From: Caryophanales bacterium UBA1231
GTDB lineage: Bacteria; Bacillota_I; Bacilli_A; ML615J-28; CAG-313
Reading direction: 5' to 3'
Assembly (NCBI GenBank): GCA_002309035.1
Contig: DBWT01000046.1
Coordinates: forward strand, 1-13,004
DNA: 13,004 nt
Both the position numbers and the translations under genes were made by a program. Below, one piece after another: positions 1 through 7,384 of the stretch. The notes below the pieces were generated by a model. It saw only the letters and a program-made list of their open reading frames with translations. It made no database searches and was not told where the DNA came from. The stretch's first letter is position 1, and the number at the start of each line of letters is the position of its first letter.

Positions 1-459
1 ATTAACTTAATTATTTATAGTTATTAAAACAAATAAAATATTGGCTTATTACTTATATATTTATTTAGTTAACATAATATATATTATAGGAAGTTATATA
101 AATATATTCAAATAAATCAAAAAGAACTTAAATAATATCTTTAACTTCTTTTGATATAGTTTAATTGATATGTTTATAATTATATTCACTAAATAAACTA
201 GTTCAAATATTATTTATGACTAAGTTTAAAAACAGTATTTTTATCAGTTTTAGTAATAAATACTACTACTTATTCTCACCTTAAAATAAGGGGTATTTTT
301 AGCTTTTTATTGATAATTTGGATAATTAATCAAAAAAATAAATAGTTCGAAAATTGACTTAAAATGAGGTAATTATATTGTTTAAACAATCAAAAAAATC
401 AGATATTATTATCTAATAATACTGATATCTTGTTCTTATTATATGATAAATAATTACAT
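1..459. other. AT-rich gene-free stretch
   Basis: This stretch holds no open frame with a plausible start and ribosome binding site on either strand; both strands are dense in stop codons and the base composition is extremely A+T-rich. It lies downstream of the PHP-phosphatase gene terminator. What can be seen are short symmetric sequences: a small hairpin CCTTA/TAAGG near 279-291, a perfect 14-bp palindrome ATTGTTTAAACAAT at 377-390, and a hairpin at 400-424 followed on the minus strand by a T-run. No RNA gene or mobile element is recognisable. It is most simply an intergenic spacer, possibly with decayed sequence. Confidence 0.6.
391..424 (-). terminator. Possible second intrinsic terminator
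   Basis: Read on the minus strand, CAGTATTATTA pairs with TAATAATATCTG, with a minimal loop and one bulged base, and is followed by ATTTTTTTG. The stem is almost all A-T, so it is weak. It would act as a back-up to the much stronger terminator at 460-517, about 40 nt upstream in the direction of transcription. Confidence 0.35.
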
Positions 460-517
460 AAAAAAAACAATATTTTAAGACTCTTAAAAGCTGATTTAAA
501 GAGTTTAAAATATTGTT
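460..517 (-). terminator. Intrinsic terminator of the rluB-to-PHP operon
   Basis: On the minus strand, AACAATATTTTAA followed by ACTCTT pairs with AAGAGT and TTAAAATATTGTT across a short loop, with one unpaired base, and runs straight into eight T residues. It starts about 13 nt after the stop codon of the PHP-domain gene. The long stem and the uninterrupted T-run make this a convincing Rho-independent terminator, and it marks the end of the transcription unit. Confidence 0.9.
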
Positions 518-530
518 ATGAGGATAATTA

Positions 531-1343
531 CTAATCCAAATTGTTTAAATCGATTTTATCTTGATAAATTATATCTAATTGATCAAGTAATTCATATGAT
601 AGTTTTGTTTGATTGTCGTTAAAATCATCTAAGGAATGTGAATCATCACCTATGATAACTAATAGGTCTGGGTGATCCTTTTGAAATTCCGCGACTTGTT
701 TCCAGAACGATGGATGTGGATAGGTGTATCTTGGTTCACCATTAATATTACGAATATATTTTCTTAAACCGTTTGCGTTGAATTCAAGATATACTTTATT
801 CTCGTATGCAGCATTTATAATCTTTGCTGAAACTTTTTCACATGTTGTTGTATAGTCTTTTAAAGCAAACATAAAGATTTCTGGGTGAGCGAGTATCTTA
901 AATAGCCCGGTTTTAAGAGCTTGAGTGACCATATCACCGTATATTATTAAGTCATCTTCTGTAAATGACCTTGAATAGACACTTTTCAATTGATTATCTA
1001 TGATAATATCATGTTGACCAAGAATTAAATAATCTAATTCTGTTAAATATTGATAGTATTCATTTAAGCATTCAGGAAAAAATTCAACTTCTACTGCTCT
1101 TAAGACTTTAATCTTGTCTTGATATTTTTGTTTTAAATCGATTAATTCAGGTAAATATATTTGTTGATATTCATCTTTTGACATTCGTCTTGAAATTTGG
1201 ATTCTTGATAATGGTCCATGATCACTTATTCCTATTTCATCGTAATTTAAAGTGATTGCTTTTTTAATATAATCTTCACTTGTTCCAGTCGCATGTTTAC
1301 ATAGATAAATATGGCTATGGTAGTTAGCAAGACGTTTTCTCAT
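531..1343 (-). CDS. PHP-domain phosphatase, histidinol-phosphatase (HisK) family
   Basis: A 270-residue protein of the PHP metal-dependent phosphoesterase superfamily, closest in layout to HisK-type histidinol-phosphatases, which remove phosphate from L-histidinol phosphate. Visible metal-ligand motifs are HSH at residues 9-11, a third His at 17 in the CKHATG stretch, SDHGPL, the GQHD loop, the LAHPE motif and a C-terminal GDDSHS motif (the usual G-D-x-H). Length fits the family. I chose the ATG at 1343: GGTGA lies 5 nt upstream and the previous stop ends 1 nt away; an in-frame TTG at 1355 lacks support. It is the last gene of the operon. No other his gene is in the window, so the true substrate may not be histidinol phosphate; the family is firm, the substrate is not. 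Confidence 0.85.
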   Translation of the reverse strand: MRKRLANYHSHIYLCKHATGTSEDYIKKAITLNYDEIGISDHGPLSRIQISRRMSKDEYQQIYLPELIDLKQKYQDKIKVLRAVEVEFFPECLNEYYQYLTELDYLILGQHDIIIDNQLKSVYSRSFTEDDLIIYGDMVTQALKTGLFKILAHPEIFMFALKDYTTTCEKVSAKIINAAYENKVYLEFNANGLRKYIRNINGEPRYTYPHPSFWKQVAEFQKDHPDLLVIIGDDSHSLDDFNDNQTKLSYELLDQLDIIYQDKIDLNNLD

Positions 1344-1344
1344 T

Positions 1345-2391
1345 TTATTCACCAATTATTTTTGATAAATCTAAATCATTGAGTTTTTCAACGTTTTTGC
1401 GCCACTGTGCATTTCTACCTGTACCTAAAGGCATAATCAATTCATTGTTTTTGAGATTATTTAATGCTCTTTGAATAGTTGTATCTGATGCTTCTGGATG
1501 GATTTTACGAATATCATCTTTTGTGAAAATAGTTGGAAGTTTAAGAATAGTATTTTCAATATATAATTGCTTATTACCGTTCTTCTTGTTCTCTGTTTCT
1601 TTTGTAAGATTTTTAAAAGATAAAAATAGTTCATTTAGAATATCGATTATACCTTCAGTAATCTCCGCTGGATTTAAAAAACCATTTTGATAGTTAATCG
1701 TTGTTCGATTAAATGCATCTAATAGTTTTTCTTTTCTTGATTGAAAGATTTCAAAGAATGATTGATAGTTAATAATAGCTAATTTGATTTCTTTTAGAAG
1801 ATAATATAAAGCAATTAATAATCCAGCATCATTATGTTTTGATAATGGTGATAGATTATAAATATCTGAAAGAATAATTGAAACTAAAATAACATTTTCA
1901 TATTTTTGGTTATTCAAGTAATCATCAAAATCATCAAATTCCTTGTTTATAAGAAAACGAACTGAATAAGAGTGCTTGATTTTATTTTCGAGCGCTGTAA
2001 AGTCGCCTTCACGATATTTTGTTTTATCATTATAGATTAAATTAATGTAATTGATTAATTCAGATGCATTAAGATTGAAACCTTGAACATCACGATCAAT
2101 TAAAGATAAAACTTTCTTTAAATTTAGAAGTGTTTTTTCTTCTTTGTTTTTAGCTTCGTGATCTTTTTCAATCAATTGTTTTTTACGGTTTTCGGTAATG
2201 TTTAATTCTAAGAGATTTGATAGATAATAAGTATCTTGATTTAAAGTTTTTAGTTTAAGTTTCTTTAAATGTTCTTCTTCTAACTTATTAATTAAATAAT
2301 TACTTTGTCCGATATTTTGATAGAGATTTGTTAACTTCAATAATAGTTTTGGTGGAATGATAAAATGGTTTAAGTTTTCAAAATTGTTCAT
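1345..2391 (-). CDS. Fic-like protein with degenerate active site and C-terminal winged helix
   Basis: A 348-residue protein that resembles Fic-family proteins in layout rather than in catalytic residues. The N-terminus (IIPPKLLLKL, then a helical stretch) resembles the Fic N-terminal domain. S58-NLL-E62 occupies the place of the inhibitory S-x-x-x-E-G motif, but Leu replaces Gly. KYREGDF near 125-131 matches the family's G-x-Y-R segment. Where HPFxDGNGRxxR is expected, residues 181-190 read SPLSKHNDAG, so the His, Asp, both Gly and the Arg are gone. Residues about 281-335 form a likely winged-helix DNA-binding domain. It overlaps queH by 4 nt (ATGA). Active Fic enzymes transfer AMP or other phosphate-containing groups; this one probably cannot, and may be a regulator. 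The Fic assignment comes from reading motifs and is moderate; a homology or fold search could overturn it. Confidence 0.6.
   Translation of the reverse strand: MNNFENLNHFIIPPKLLLKLTNLYQNIGQSNYLINKLEEEHLKKLKLKTLNQDTYYLSNLLELNITENRKKQLIEKDHEAKNKEEKTLLNLKKVLSLIDRDVQGFNLNASELINYINLIYNDKTKYREGDFTALENKIKHSYSVRFLINKEFDDFDDYLNNQKYENVILVSIILSDIYNLSPLSKHNDAGLLIALYYLLKEIKLAIINYQSFFEIFQSRKEKLLDAFNRTTINYQNGFLNPAEITEGIIDILNELFLSFKNLTKETENKKNGNKQLYIENTILKLPTIFTKDDIRKIHPEASDTTIQRALNNLKNNELIMPLGTGRNAQWRKNVEKLNDLDLSKIIGE
1349..1353 (-). promoter_or_regulatory. RBS deciding the PHP-gene start
   Basis: GGTGA sits 5 nt before the ATG at 1343 and inside the last codons of the upstream Fic-like gene. It supports the ATG over the in-frame TTG at 1355, and the arrangement suggests translational coupling. 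Confidence 0.6.
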
Positions 2392-2996
2392 TTATCGATA
2401 ATCCCCCTTTCTATTTTAGAATAATGACATCCACAATAATTTTGTCGATATAGTGAGAACTCTTTAGAGTATTCAATTGACTTTTGAAAGCCACCTCTTA
2501 GTTTAAAGTTCGAATATAAAAATGGTATTTGATATTTTTCAGCGAGTTTTAATCCAATCTCATTAATCCATTCTGCATTTTTATGTGGGCTAAGAGATAG
2601 TGATGTTGTGAAATAATCATAATGATGTTCTTTAGCAAAACGTGCTGTATGTTCCATTCTTAGTTCATAACAATGATAACATCTGATTGATTTTTCACCT
2701 AGATGTTCTAATCCTTTGATGGCTTCAAAAAAATCATTAGGCTTATACTCATCTATAAACACTTGACCTTTATTAAAGACCCTATTTAATCTTTCAAGCT
2801 CTTTAAATCGTTTATCAAATTCATCGATTGTATCTATATTGGAATTTGAAAAATAAAGATCAACAATAAAACCATCTTTTAAAACTTCTAAGCAGGCGGT
2901 TGAACATGGTGCGCAACACACATGCATTAAGACCTTTTTGTTTTCCTTCTTCTCAACTTCTTTTATTAATTCTTCATATGTCGTGATGCTTTTCAT
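2388..2996 (-). CDS. queH: Epoxyqueuosine reductase QueH
   Basis: QueH (DUF208 family) carries out the last step of queuosine synthesis, reducing epoxyqueuosine to queuosine at the wobble base of tRNAs with GUN anticodons; it replaces the unrelated QueG. The 202 residues show the family's cysteine set: adjacent C27-C28 in HVCCAPC with C31, C106 and C109 in CYHCYELRM, and C188 and C190 in YCGCHY near the C-terminus. These are expected to bind an Fe-S cluster and a further metal. Family landmarks include YFSNSNI (usually YFYNPNI) and TTSLSLSPHKN. The ATG overlaps the stop of the upstream PAP2 gene as ATGA, and its own stop overlaps the next start in the same way, so translation is probably coupled. 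No other queuosine gene is present here. Confidence 0.92.
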   Translation of the reverse strand: MKSITTYEELIKEVEKKENKKVLMHVCCAPCSTACLEVLKDGFIVDLYFSNSNIDTIDEFDKRFKELERLNRVFNKGQVFIDEYKPNDFFEAIKGLEHLGEKSIRCYHCYELRMEHTARFAKEHHYDYFTTSLSLSPHKNAEWINEIGLKLAEKYQIPFLYSNFKLRGGFQKSIEYSKEFSLYRQNYCGCHYSKIERGIIDK

Positions 2997-3883
2997 TCTT
3001 TACCTTCTCTCTTAAAAAAGAATGGTACAATCATGAATGAAGTAATAACAACTAAGAAATATCTTAAGAATTGGAAAATGTTATGTTTAGGTAAAATAAA
3101 CTTAGTAAGATATACTAATAAACCAGCTGCTCCGGCGATTAATACTCTAAAGATTTTATTTTTGAAAGGTACATCTTCTTTAAACTTAATGTACTTTTCT
3201 TCAATAAACATACTTAAAGTAAATGCTGATGAAAAACCAAATGTTTTAAATAAATCAGCTGATTGTGGATTGTTAAAATAAATAATTAAAAATGGTAAAG
3301 TTAAAACTAACGGAATTAAATAAATTAAATATCGATAGTTTTTATCTTCAATTTTACCATAGATAAAGTTTAAAAGAATAGTTAGCCCAACACCTAAGAT
3401 AATACCAATTATAACATCACCTGGAAAGTGTACACCTAAATATAGTCTAGATAAGGCTACTAAGAAAATCATGACGATTGATACAATTCTAATCCATGTT
3501 TTTTTGAAAGTCATGAATGTTTGTGTGTATAATGCTGATGAACATTGGGCATGACCACTAGGAAATGATGTTCCTGTTGCTTCATCGAGTTTTGGCATTT
3601 TTCTTAAGTGCTCATGACCTTCAAACTCAAATGGACGTTTTGCTGAAAAAAGACACTTTAAGCAGTTGTTAAGAAGCATTGATGGACCAATAACTAACCC
3701 CATTCTTCTAGCTTTTTTCTTTTCAACTAAATAATAGATAATAAGGATAATTCCAAAAATAAAAATACCTGCACCTAGTTCCGAAATGATAAATGATAAA
3801 TAGTTTAAAATTTTAGAAGCTAGCTTATGAAGTAGCTCTAATATTTGCCATTCAATGTTTAAACGTTTTTCAAAATATAGCAT
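2993..3883 (-). CDS. PAP2-family membrane phosphatase
   Basis: A 296-residue integral membrane protein of the type 2 phosphatidic acid phosphatase (PAP2) superfamily, which dephosphorylates lipid phosphates such as phosphatidate, undecaprenyl diphosphate or phosphatidylglycerol phosphate. All three signature blocks are present: K76-x6-R83-P84, P108-S-G-H111, and S145-R-x5-H152-x3-D156, where the histidines are the acid/base and nucleophile. Hydrophobic segments lie near residues 28-53, 130-148, 157-175, 186-203, 246-262 and 272-288. The C-terminal half beyond the catalytic core carries extra membrane segments. The start lies 1 nt after the rluB stop, with GAGG upstream of the ATG. The lipid substrate cannot be told from the sequence. 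Its place between RNA-modification genes is probably operon packing rather than shared function. Confidence 0.88.
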   Translation of the reverse strand: MLYFEKRLNIEWQILELLHKLASKILNYLSFIISELGAGIFIFGIILIIYYLVEKKKARRMGLVIGPSMLLNNCLKCLFSAKRPFEFEGHEHLRKMPKLDEATGTSFPSGHAQCSSALYTQTFMTFKKTWIRIVSIVMIFLVALSRLYLGVHFPGDVIIGIILGVGLTILLNFIYGKIEDKNYRYLIYLIPLVLTLPFLIIYFNNPQSADLFKTFGFSSAFTLSMFIEEKYIKFKEDVPFKNKIFRVLIAGAAGLLVYLTKFILPKHNIFQFLRYFLVVITSFMIVPFFFKREGKE

Positions 3884-3884
3884 T

Positions 3885-4634
3885 TTATCTTCCTCTCATG
3901 TTCTTCTCTTTTTTAGATTCATTAACCATTAATTTTATTTCATGGATTGTTAATTCTCTAACGGCTTTTTCTGGAAGATTATCTAATGTAATGATTCCAT
4001 AACGAGTGCGTTTTAATTTCTTAACAGGATGGTTTATAGAATCGAACATATTTTTTATTTCATGGTTTTTACCATCAGTTATGATACATCTTAAAAGGGT
4101 AGAATCGTGTTCTTTATCGATTGATTCGATTTTTACGATTGATGGTAAATACTGCTTGCCCTCATAGTTGATACCTTTTTCAATAGTTTTAAGTTCGTTG
4201 ATTTTAACGATACCTGAAACTCTTACTAAATATTCTTTTTCAATGCCACTAGCTGGACCAGAAATTTGATTTTTAAATTCACCATCATTTGTTAAAAGAA
4301 TGACACCAGTTGTATTGACGTCTAAACGACCTATAGGGTATAGACGAAACTCTTTATATTTTTGTGGTACTAATTCCATAACTGTTTTATGGTTAGAATC
4401 ACTATCAGTTGATGTGATGTAACCTTGTGGTTTATTTAAAACTAAATAAATATGCCGTGGAGTTTCTGGTAGTAATTGGTTATTGATTTTGATAATATCA
4501 TTTTTTGATACTTTAAATCCCATGTCAGTTACGATATGATCATTAACACTTACCTTACCTTCAGCAATTAGCACTTCGGCTTTTCTTCTAGATGTATAAC
4601 CACTATCGGCAATCCTTTTTTGTAATCTTTCCAT
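3885..4634 (-). CDS. rluB: RsuA/RluB-family rRNA pseudouridine synthase
   Basis: A 249-residue pseudouridine synthase of the RsuA/RluB/RluE/RluF family, which isomerises a specific uridine in ribosomal RNA. Residues 1-50 form an S4 RNA-binding domain (RIADSGYTSRRKAEVLI pattern). The catalytic domain starts at about 60 with VLNKPQGYITS and holds the active-site Asp105 in GRLDVNTTG. Later family blocks include EKEYLVRV, DGKNHEIKNMF (usually G.nrqirRMf) and the KLKRTRYG segment. The ATG has AAGGAG 5 nt upstream. It is the first gene of the rluB-pap2-queH-fic-PHP run. In Firmicutes, single-copy members are usually annotated RluB acting on 23S rRNA, but RsuA-like 16S specificity cannot be excluded, so the symbol is tentative. 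Confidence 0.85.
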   Translation of the reverse strand: MERLQKRIADSGYTSRRKAEVLIAEGKVSVNDHIVTDMGFKVSKNDIIKINNQLLPETPRHIYLVLNKPQGYITSTDSDSNHKTVMELVPQKYKEFRLYPIGRLDVNTTGVILLTNDGEFKNQISGPASGIEKEYLVRVSGIVKINELKTIEKGINYEGKQYLPSIVKIESIDKEHDSTLLRCIITDGKNHEIKNMFDSINHPVKKLKRTRYGIITLDNLPEKAVRELTIHEIKLMVNESKKEKNMRGR

Positions 4635-4659
4635 TTTAACTCCTTTTTAGATAAGTCGA

Positions 4660-4713
4660 TTTATAGCGTTCGAATGAATATATACCTATTTTTAATCATC
4701 TCAAACGCTTAAA
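4660..4713. repeat. Imperfect inverted repeat between miaA and rluB
   Basis: Arms at 4660-4677 (TTTATAGCGTTCGAATGA) and 4696-4713 (TCATCTCAAACGCTTAAA) are near-perfect reverse complements separated by 18 nt. As minus-strand RNA, AGCGUUUGA pairs with UCGAACGCU (one G-U), extended on both sides by AUGA/UCAU and UUUA/UAAA around single-base bulges. No T-run follows, so it is not a standard terminator. The arms bracket a candidate rluB promoter. A related single arm occurs at 12541-12558. Confidence 0.75.
4677..4704 (-). promoter_or_regulatory. Candidate rluB operon promoter inside the inverted repeat
   Basis: On the minus strand TTGAGA (4704-4699) is followed after 16 nt by TATATT (4682-4677), giving a predicted transcript start near 4670, about 35 nt before the rluB ATG. 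The -35 falls in one arm of the inverted repeat, the -10 abuts the other, and the start lies within that second arm. The layout is what an operator for a dimeric repressor would look like, but this is inference. Confidence 0.4.
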
Positions 4714-4718
4714 TAGGC

Positions 4719-5594
4719 TTAGTTTTTTAAAAATTCATTAATTATTGATTTTGCTTCATTTATTGTTTGATCAAAATCATTTAAATCGACATTTAAGTAT
4801 TTTATATTTTGATGGTTTTTATACCATGTTATTTGACGTTTAGCATAATGTCGTGATGCTTTTTGAATACTATCGACCATTTCATCATAAGTCGATTCAT
4901 TATTTAAATATTTCAAGATATCTTGATATCCGATTGCTTTACCAATTTGTGTATTGATGAGATTAGGACTATTTTTGACTTCCTCAATCATTCCATCTTC
5001 AAACATTTTTAGAACACGGTTATTGATTCTTTCATAAAGTTTAGAACGTTCTAAACTTAATGCGATAATTAAAGCATCATAATAAAGTTCATCTTTTTTA
5101 GATCTTTTTTCTTTTTCCTGCATGTGAATTAATTCAATTTGTCTAACGATTCTTCTTCTGTTTTGAACAGGAATTTTACAACTCATTGTAGGATCTAATT
5201 TAATCATTAGATCGTATAATTCTTCATTAGTATAATTTGAATCATCAAAATGATAATTGTCATCAGGAAATTGATAATTATAAATTATTGAATCAATATA
5301 AAGCCCTGAACCACCTACTAAAATAGGAATATCAATTTGTTCGATTAAAGATCTAACTTCTTTTTGATAGTCATATATTGAATATTTTTGATTTGGATTG
5401 ATTGAATCGATTAAATAATGCTTCACTTTTTCTTGTTCAGCTTTTGTTGGTTTGGCTGTTAAGATTGGTAAACCTTTAAACATTTGATAAACATCAGCAT
5501 TGATTAATGGTGTGTTAAATTCTTCAGCAATCTTTAAAGATAGTTTTGTTTTACCTATTGCTGTTGGACCAGTAATTATGATGACCTTTTTCAT
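4719..5594 (-). CDS. miaA: tRNA dimethylallyltransferase MiaA
   Basis: MiaA transfers a dimethylallyl group from DMAPP to N6 of A37 in tRNAs that read codons starting with U, giving i6A. The 291 residues begin with a P-loop, GPTAIGKT (9-16), followed by the INADVYQ segment with the likely catalytic Asp34, the TAKPT block, HYLIDSINP, VGGSGLYIDS (a G-S-G version of the common G-T-G), RRRIVRQIEL, KAIGYQDILKYL and the C-terminal KRQITWYKN. Length matches bacterial MiaA at the short end. The ATG overlaps the mutL stop as ATGA, a 4-nt overlap implying translational coupling. The mutL-miaA pairing is widely conserved, including in E. coli, so the order itself supports both calls. Confidence 0.96.
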   Translation of the reverse strand: MKKVIIITGPTAIGKTKLSLKIAEEFNTPLINADVYQMFKGLPILTAKPTKAEQEKVKHYLIDSINPNQKYSIYDYQKEVRSLIEQIDIPILVGGSGLYIDSIIYNYQFPDDNYHFDDSNYTNEELYDLMIKLDPTMSCKIPVQNRRRIVRQIELIHMQEKEKRSKKDELYYDALIIALSLERSKLYERINNRVLKMFEDGMIEEVKNSPNLINTQIGKAIGYQDILKYLNNESTYDEMVDSIQKASRHYAKRQITWYKNHQNIKYLNVDLNDFDQTINEAKSIINEFLKN

Positions 5595-7384
5595 TGGTTA
5601 ACCCTCTTAAAAAGTTTTTCAATTTCATATTGTGTAAACTTAATAATTGTTGGTCTACCATGTGGACAAGTGTATGGCATGATACATTGGTCAAGTTTTT
5701 CCATTAAGGTTTTAACTTCATCGTTTGTAATAGCCATGTTAGCTTTAATTGATTTCTTACAACTCATTTGTTTGATTAAATCATCTAATACATCATATTT
5801 TTCTAAAGTCAAACCATTTAAGAATGCATTAAAGATATCCATCAAATATTCAACTTCATGTTTATGAGGAATCCATGTTGGTATTTTTCTAACTAATATC
5901 GAATTAGTTGTATGTTCATTAAAATCGATTTTAAGTTTTTCGATTTCATCTTTTAAATCATTTAAGATGTTGATTTCTGAATTGTTGAAATTTAACTCAA
6001 GCGGAACAATTAAATCAGTTTGATAAGTGTTAGTATCGAGAATCTCTTTTTTGATTTTCTCATACATGCATCTTTCCATAGCCGCATGCTGATCGATTAA
6101 ATATAGTGTCGAATTATCTTCCATTAAGAGATATGTAACATTATATTGACCAATATATCTTAAATCTTGGAAGAAATGACGTTTGATATTTAATTCATCA
6201 TCGATACTATTGATTGATAATTGTGTTAGTAATTCTTTTTTATCATTGTTGTTTGGTTCAATGATTTTGATATTGCTTGGGTTAAAAGTAAATTCATCTT
6301 CCCAACTTTTTTCTTCTATCTCTTCTTCTTTTTCACTTTGATAATCGATCTCAATATCTTCATGTAATTCATTCTTTTGATATTTTAAAAGTTCAGATTC
6401 GATTAATGCATTTTTAATGGTTTTTGTAATTAGTGATTTTAGACCTTGTTCATCAGTAAATCTAATTTCAAGTTTTGAAGGATGAACATTAACATCAAGT
6501 AAATCATAAGAACAGTTGATTTTTAAAATAGTAATTGGATATTTTCCAACTGGTAAGATACTTGAATATGCATCTAAAATAGCTTTAAACAAACTATAAT
6601 TTCTAATAACTCTTCCATTAACAATGATTGTGATAGAACTTTTATTGCTTTTGAATACTTCATTATTCGATGTTAATCCACTTAGTTGATACAAATCGTT
6701 TTGGCTATTGAACGCAATTAAGCATTTAGCATTTTCACCACCATAGATATTTGATGCTACTTCGGTTAAAGCATCTTTACTAGTTAGTGCATTAGTTTTA
6801 ATTAGTACACGGTCATTATTAGTTAAAGTAAATGCAATCTCTGGATGTGAAAGAGCATATTTATTGATTAAATCTTCGGTCACTGAAAGTTCAACATATT
6901 GATTTGCTAGATTTTTATAACGAGCTGGAGTGTTGTAAAATAAATTCTTAACGATTATTTTTGTTCCTTTATTGATGTTAGTATTACCTTCATCAATTAA
7001 TTTTTCAGCTTTTTTATGGATGAAATAATTAGTATCACCATTGTTAGATGCGATATAAAAGTCACTGACACTTGCAATTGATGCTAAAGCTTCACCTCTA
7101 AAGCCTAAGCTTGCGATATTAAACAAATCATTTTCTGTTGCGATTTTACTAGTTGTATGTTTTAAAAGGGCAATTGGTAAATCTTCTTTAGAGATACCTT
7201 CACCATTATCGATGACTTCAATCATCTTAATACCACAATCTTGTAGATTGATTGTGATTTTAGTGGCTTTTGCGTCGATACTGTTTTCAACTAGTTCTTT
7301 CACAACATTCATTGGGCGTTCGATTACTTCTCCAGCCGCAATCAAATTAATTAGGTGTTTGGATAAAGGTTTAATTTTATTCAT
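5591..7384 (-). CDS. mutL: DNA mismatch repair endonuclease MutL
   Basis: MutL couples mismatch detection by MutS to strand removal. With the ATG at 7384 it has 597 residues. The N-terminal GHKL ATPase shows ELVENSIDA (about 29-37), DNGEGIS (59-65), HTTSKI and LGFRGEALASI (from 93). After an acidic low-complexity linker (about 340-380), the C-terminal domain carries the endonuclease motif DQHAAMERCMYE (431-442, fitting DQHAx2Ex4E), SCKKSIKA (541-548) and CPHGRPT (573-579). These mark a nicking MutL of the methyl-independent type, in contrast to MutH-dependent MutL of E. coli. Three consecutive ATGs and an upstream GTG are possible starts; AGGTG at 7391-7395 is 6 nt from the ATG at 7384, and the resulting MNKIKPL start fits the family. 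It overlaps mutS by 8 nt and miaA by 4 nt. Confidence 0.96.
   Translation of the reverse strand: MNKIKPLSKHLINLIAAGEVIERPMNVVKELVENSIDAKATKITINLQDCGIKMIEVIDNGEGISKEDLPIALLKHTTSKIATENDLFNIASLGFRGEALASIASVSDFYIASNNGDTNYFIHKKAEKLIDEGNTNINKGTKIIVKNLFYNTPARYKNLANQYVELSVTEDLINKYALSHPEIAFTLTNNDRVLIKTNALTSKDALTEVASNIYGGENAKCLIAFNSQNDLYQLSGLTSNNEVFKSNKSSITIIVNGRVIRNYSLFKAILDAYSSILPVGKYPITILKINCSYDLLDVNVHPSKLEIRFTDEQGLKSLITKTIKNALIESELLKYQKNELHEDIEIDYQSEKEEEIEEKSWEDEFTFNPSNIKIIEPNNNDKKELLTQLSINSIDDELNIKRHFFQDLRYIGQYNVTYLLMEDNSTLYLIDQHAAMERCMYEKIKKEILDTNTYQTDLIVPLELNFNNSEINILNDLKDEIEKLKIDFNEHTTNSILVRKIPTWIPHKHEVEYLMDIFNAFLNGLTLEKYDVLDDLIKQMSCKKSIKANMAITNDEVKTLMEKLDQCIMPYTCPHGRPTIIKFTQYEIEKLFKRVNQ

Noticed and set aside
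1..459. Replication origin or DnaA-box cluster in the AT-rich spacer
   Set aside because: No TTATCCACA-type boxes are visible and the neighbouring genes are not typical origin neighbours.
3033..3281. Plus-strand open frame of 82 codons opposite the PAP2 gene
   Set aside because: It lies wholly within a gene with all three PAP2 signature blocks, and its translation shows no domain.
4660..4713. Terminator between miaA and rluB
   Set aside because: The hairpin has long arms but an 18-nt loop and no T-run on either side, so it does not fit a Rho-independent terminator.
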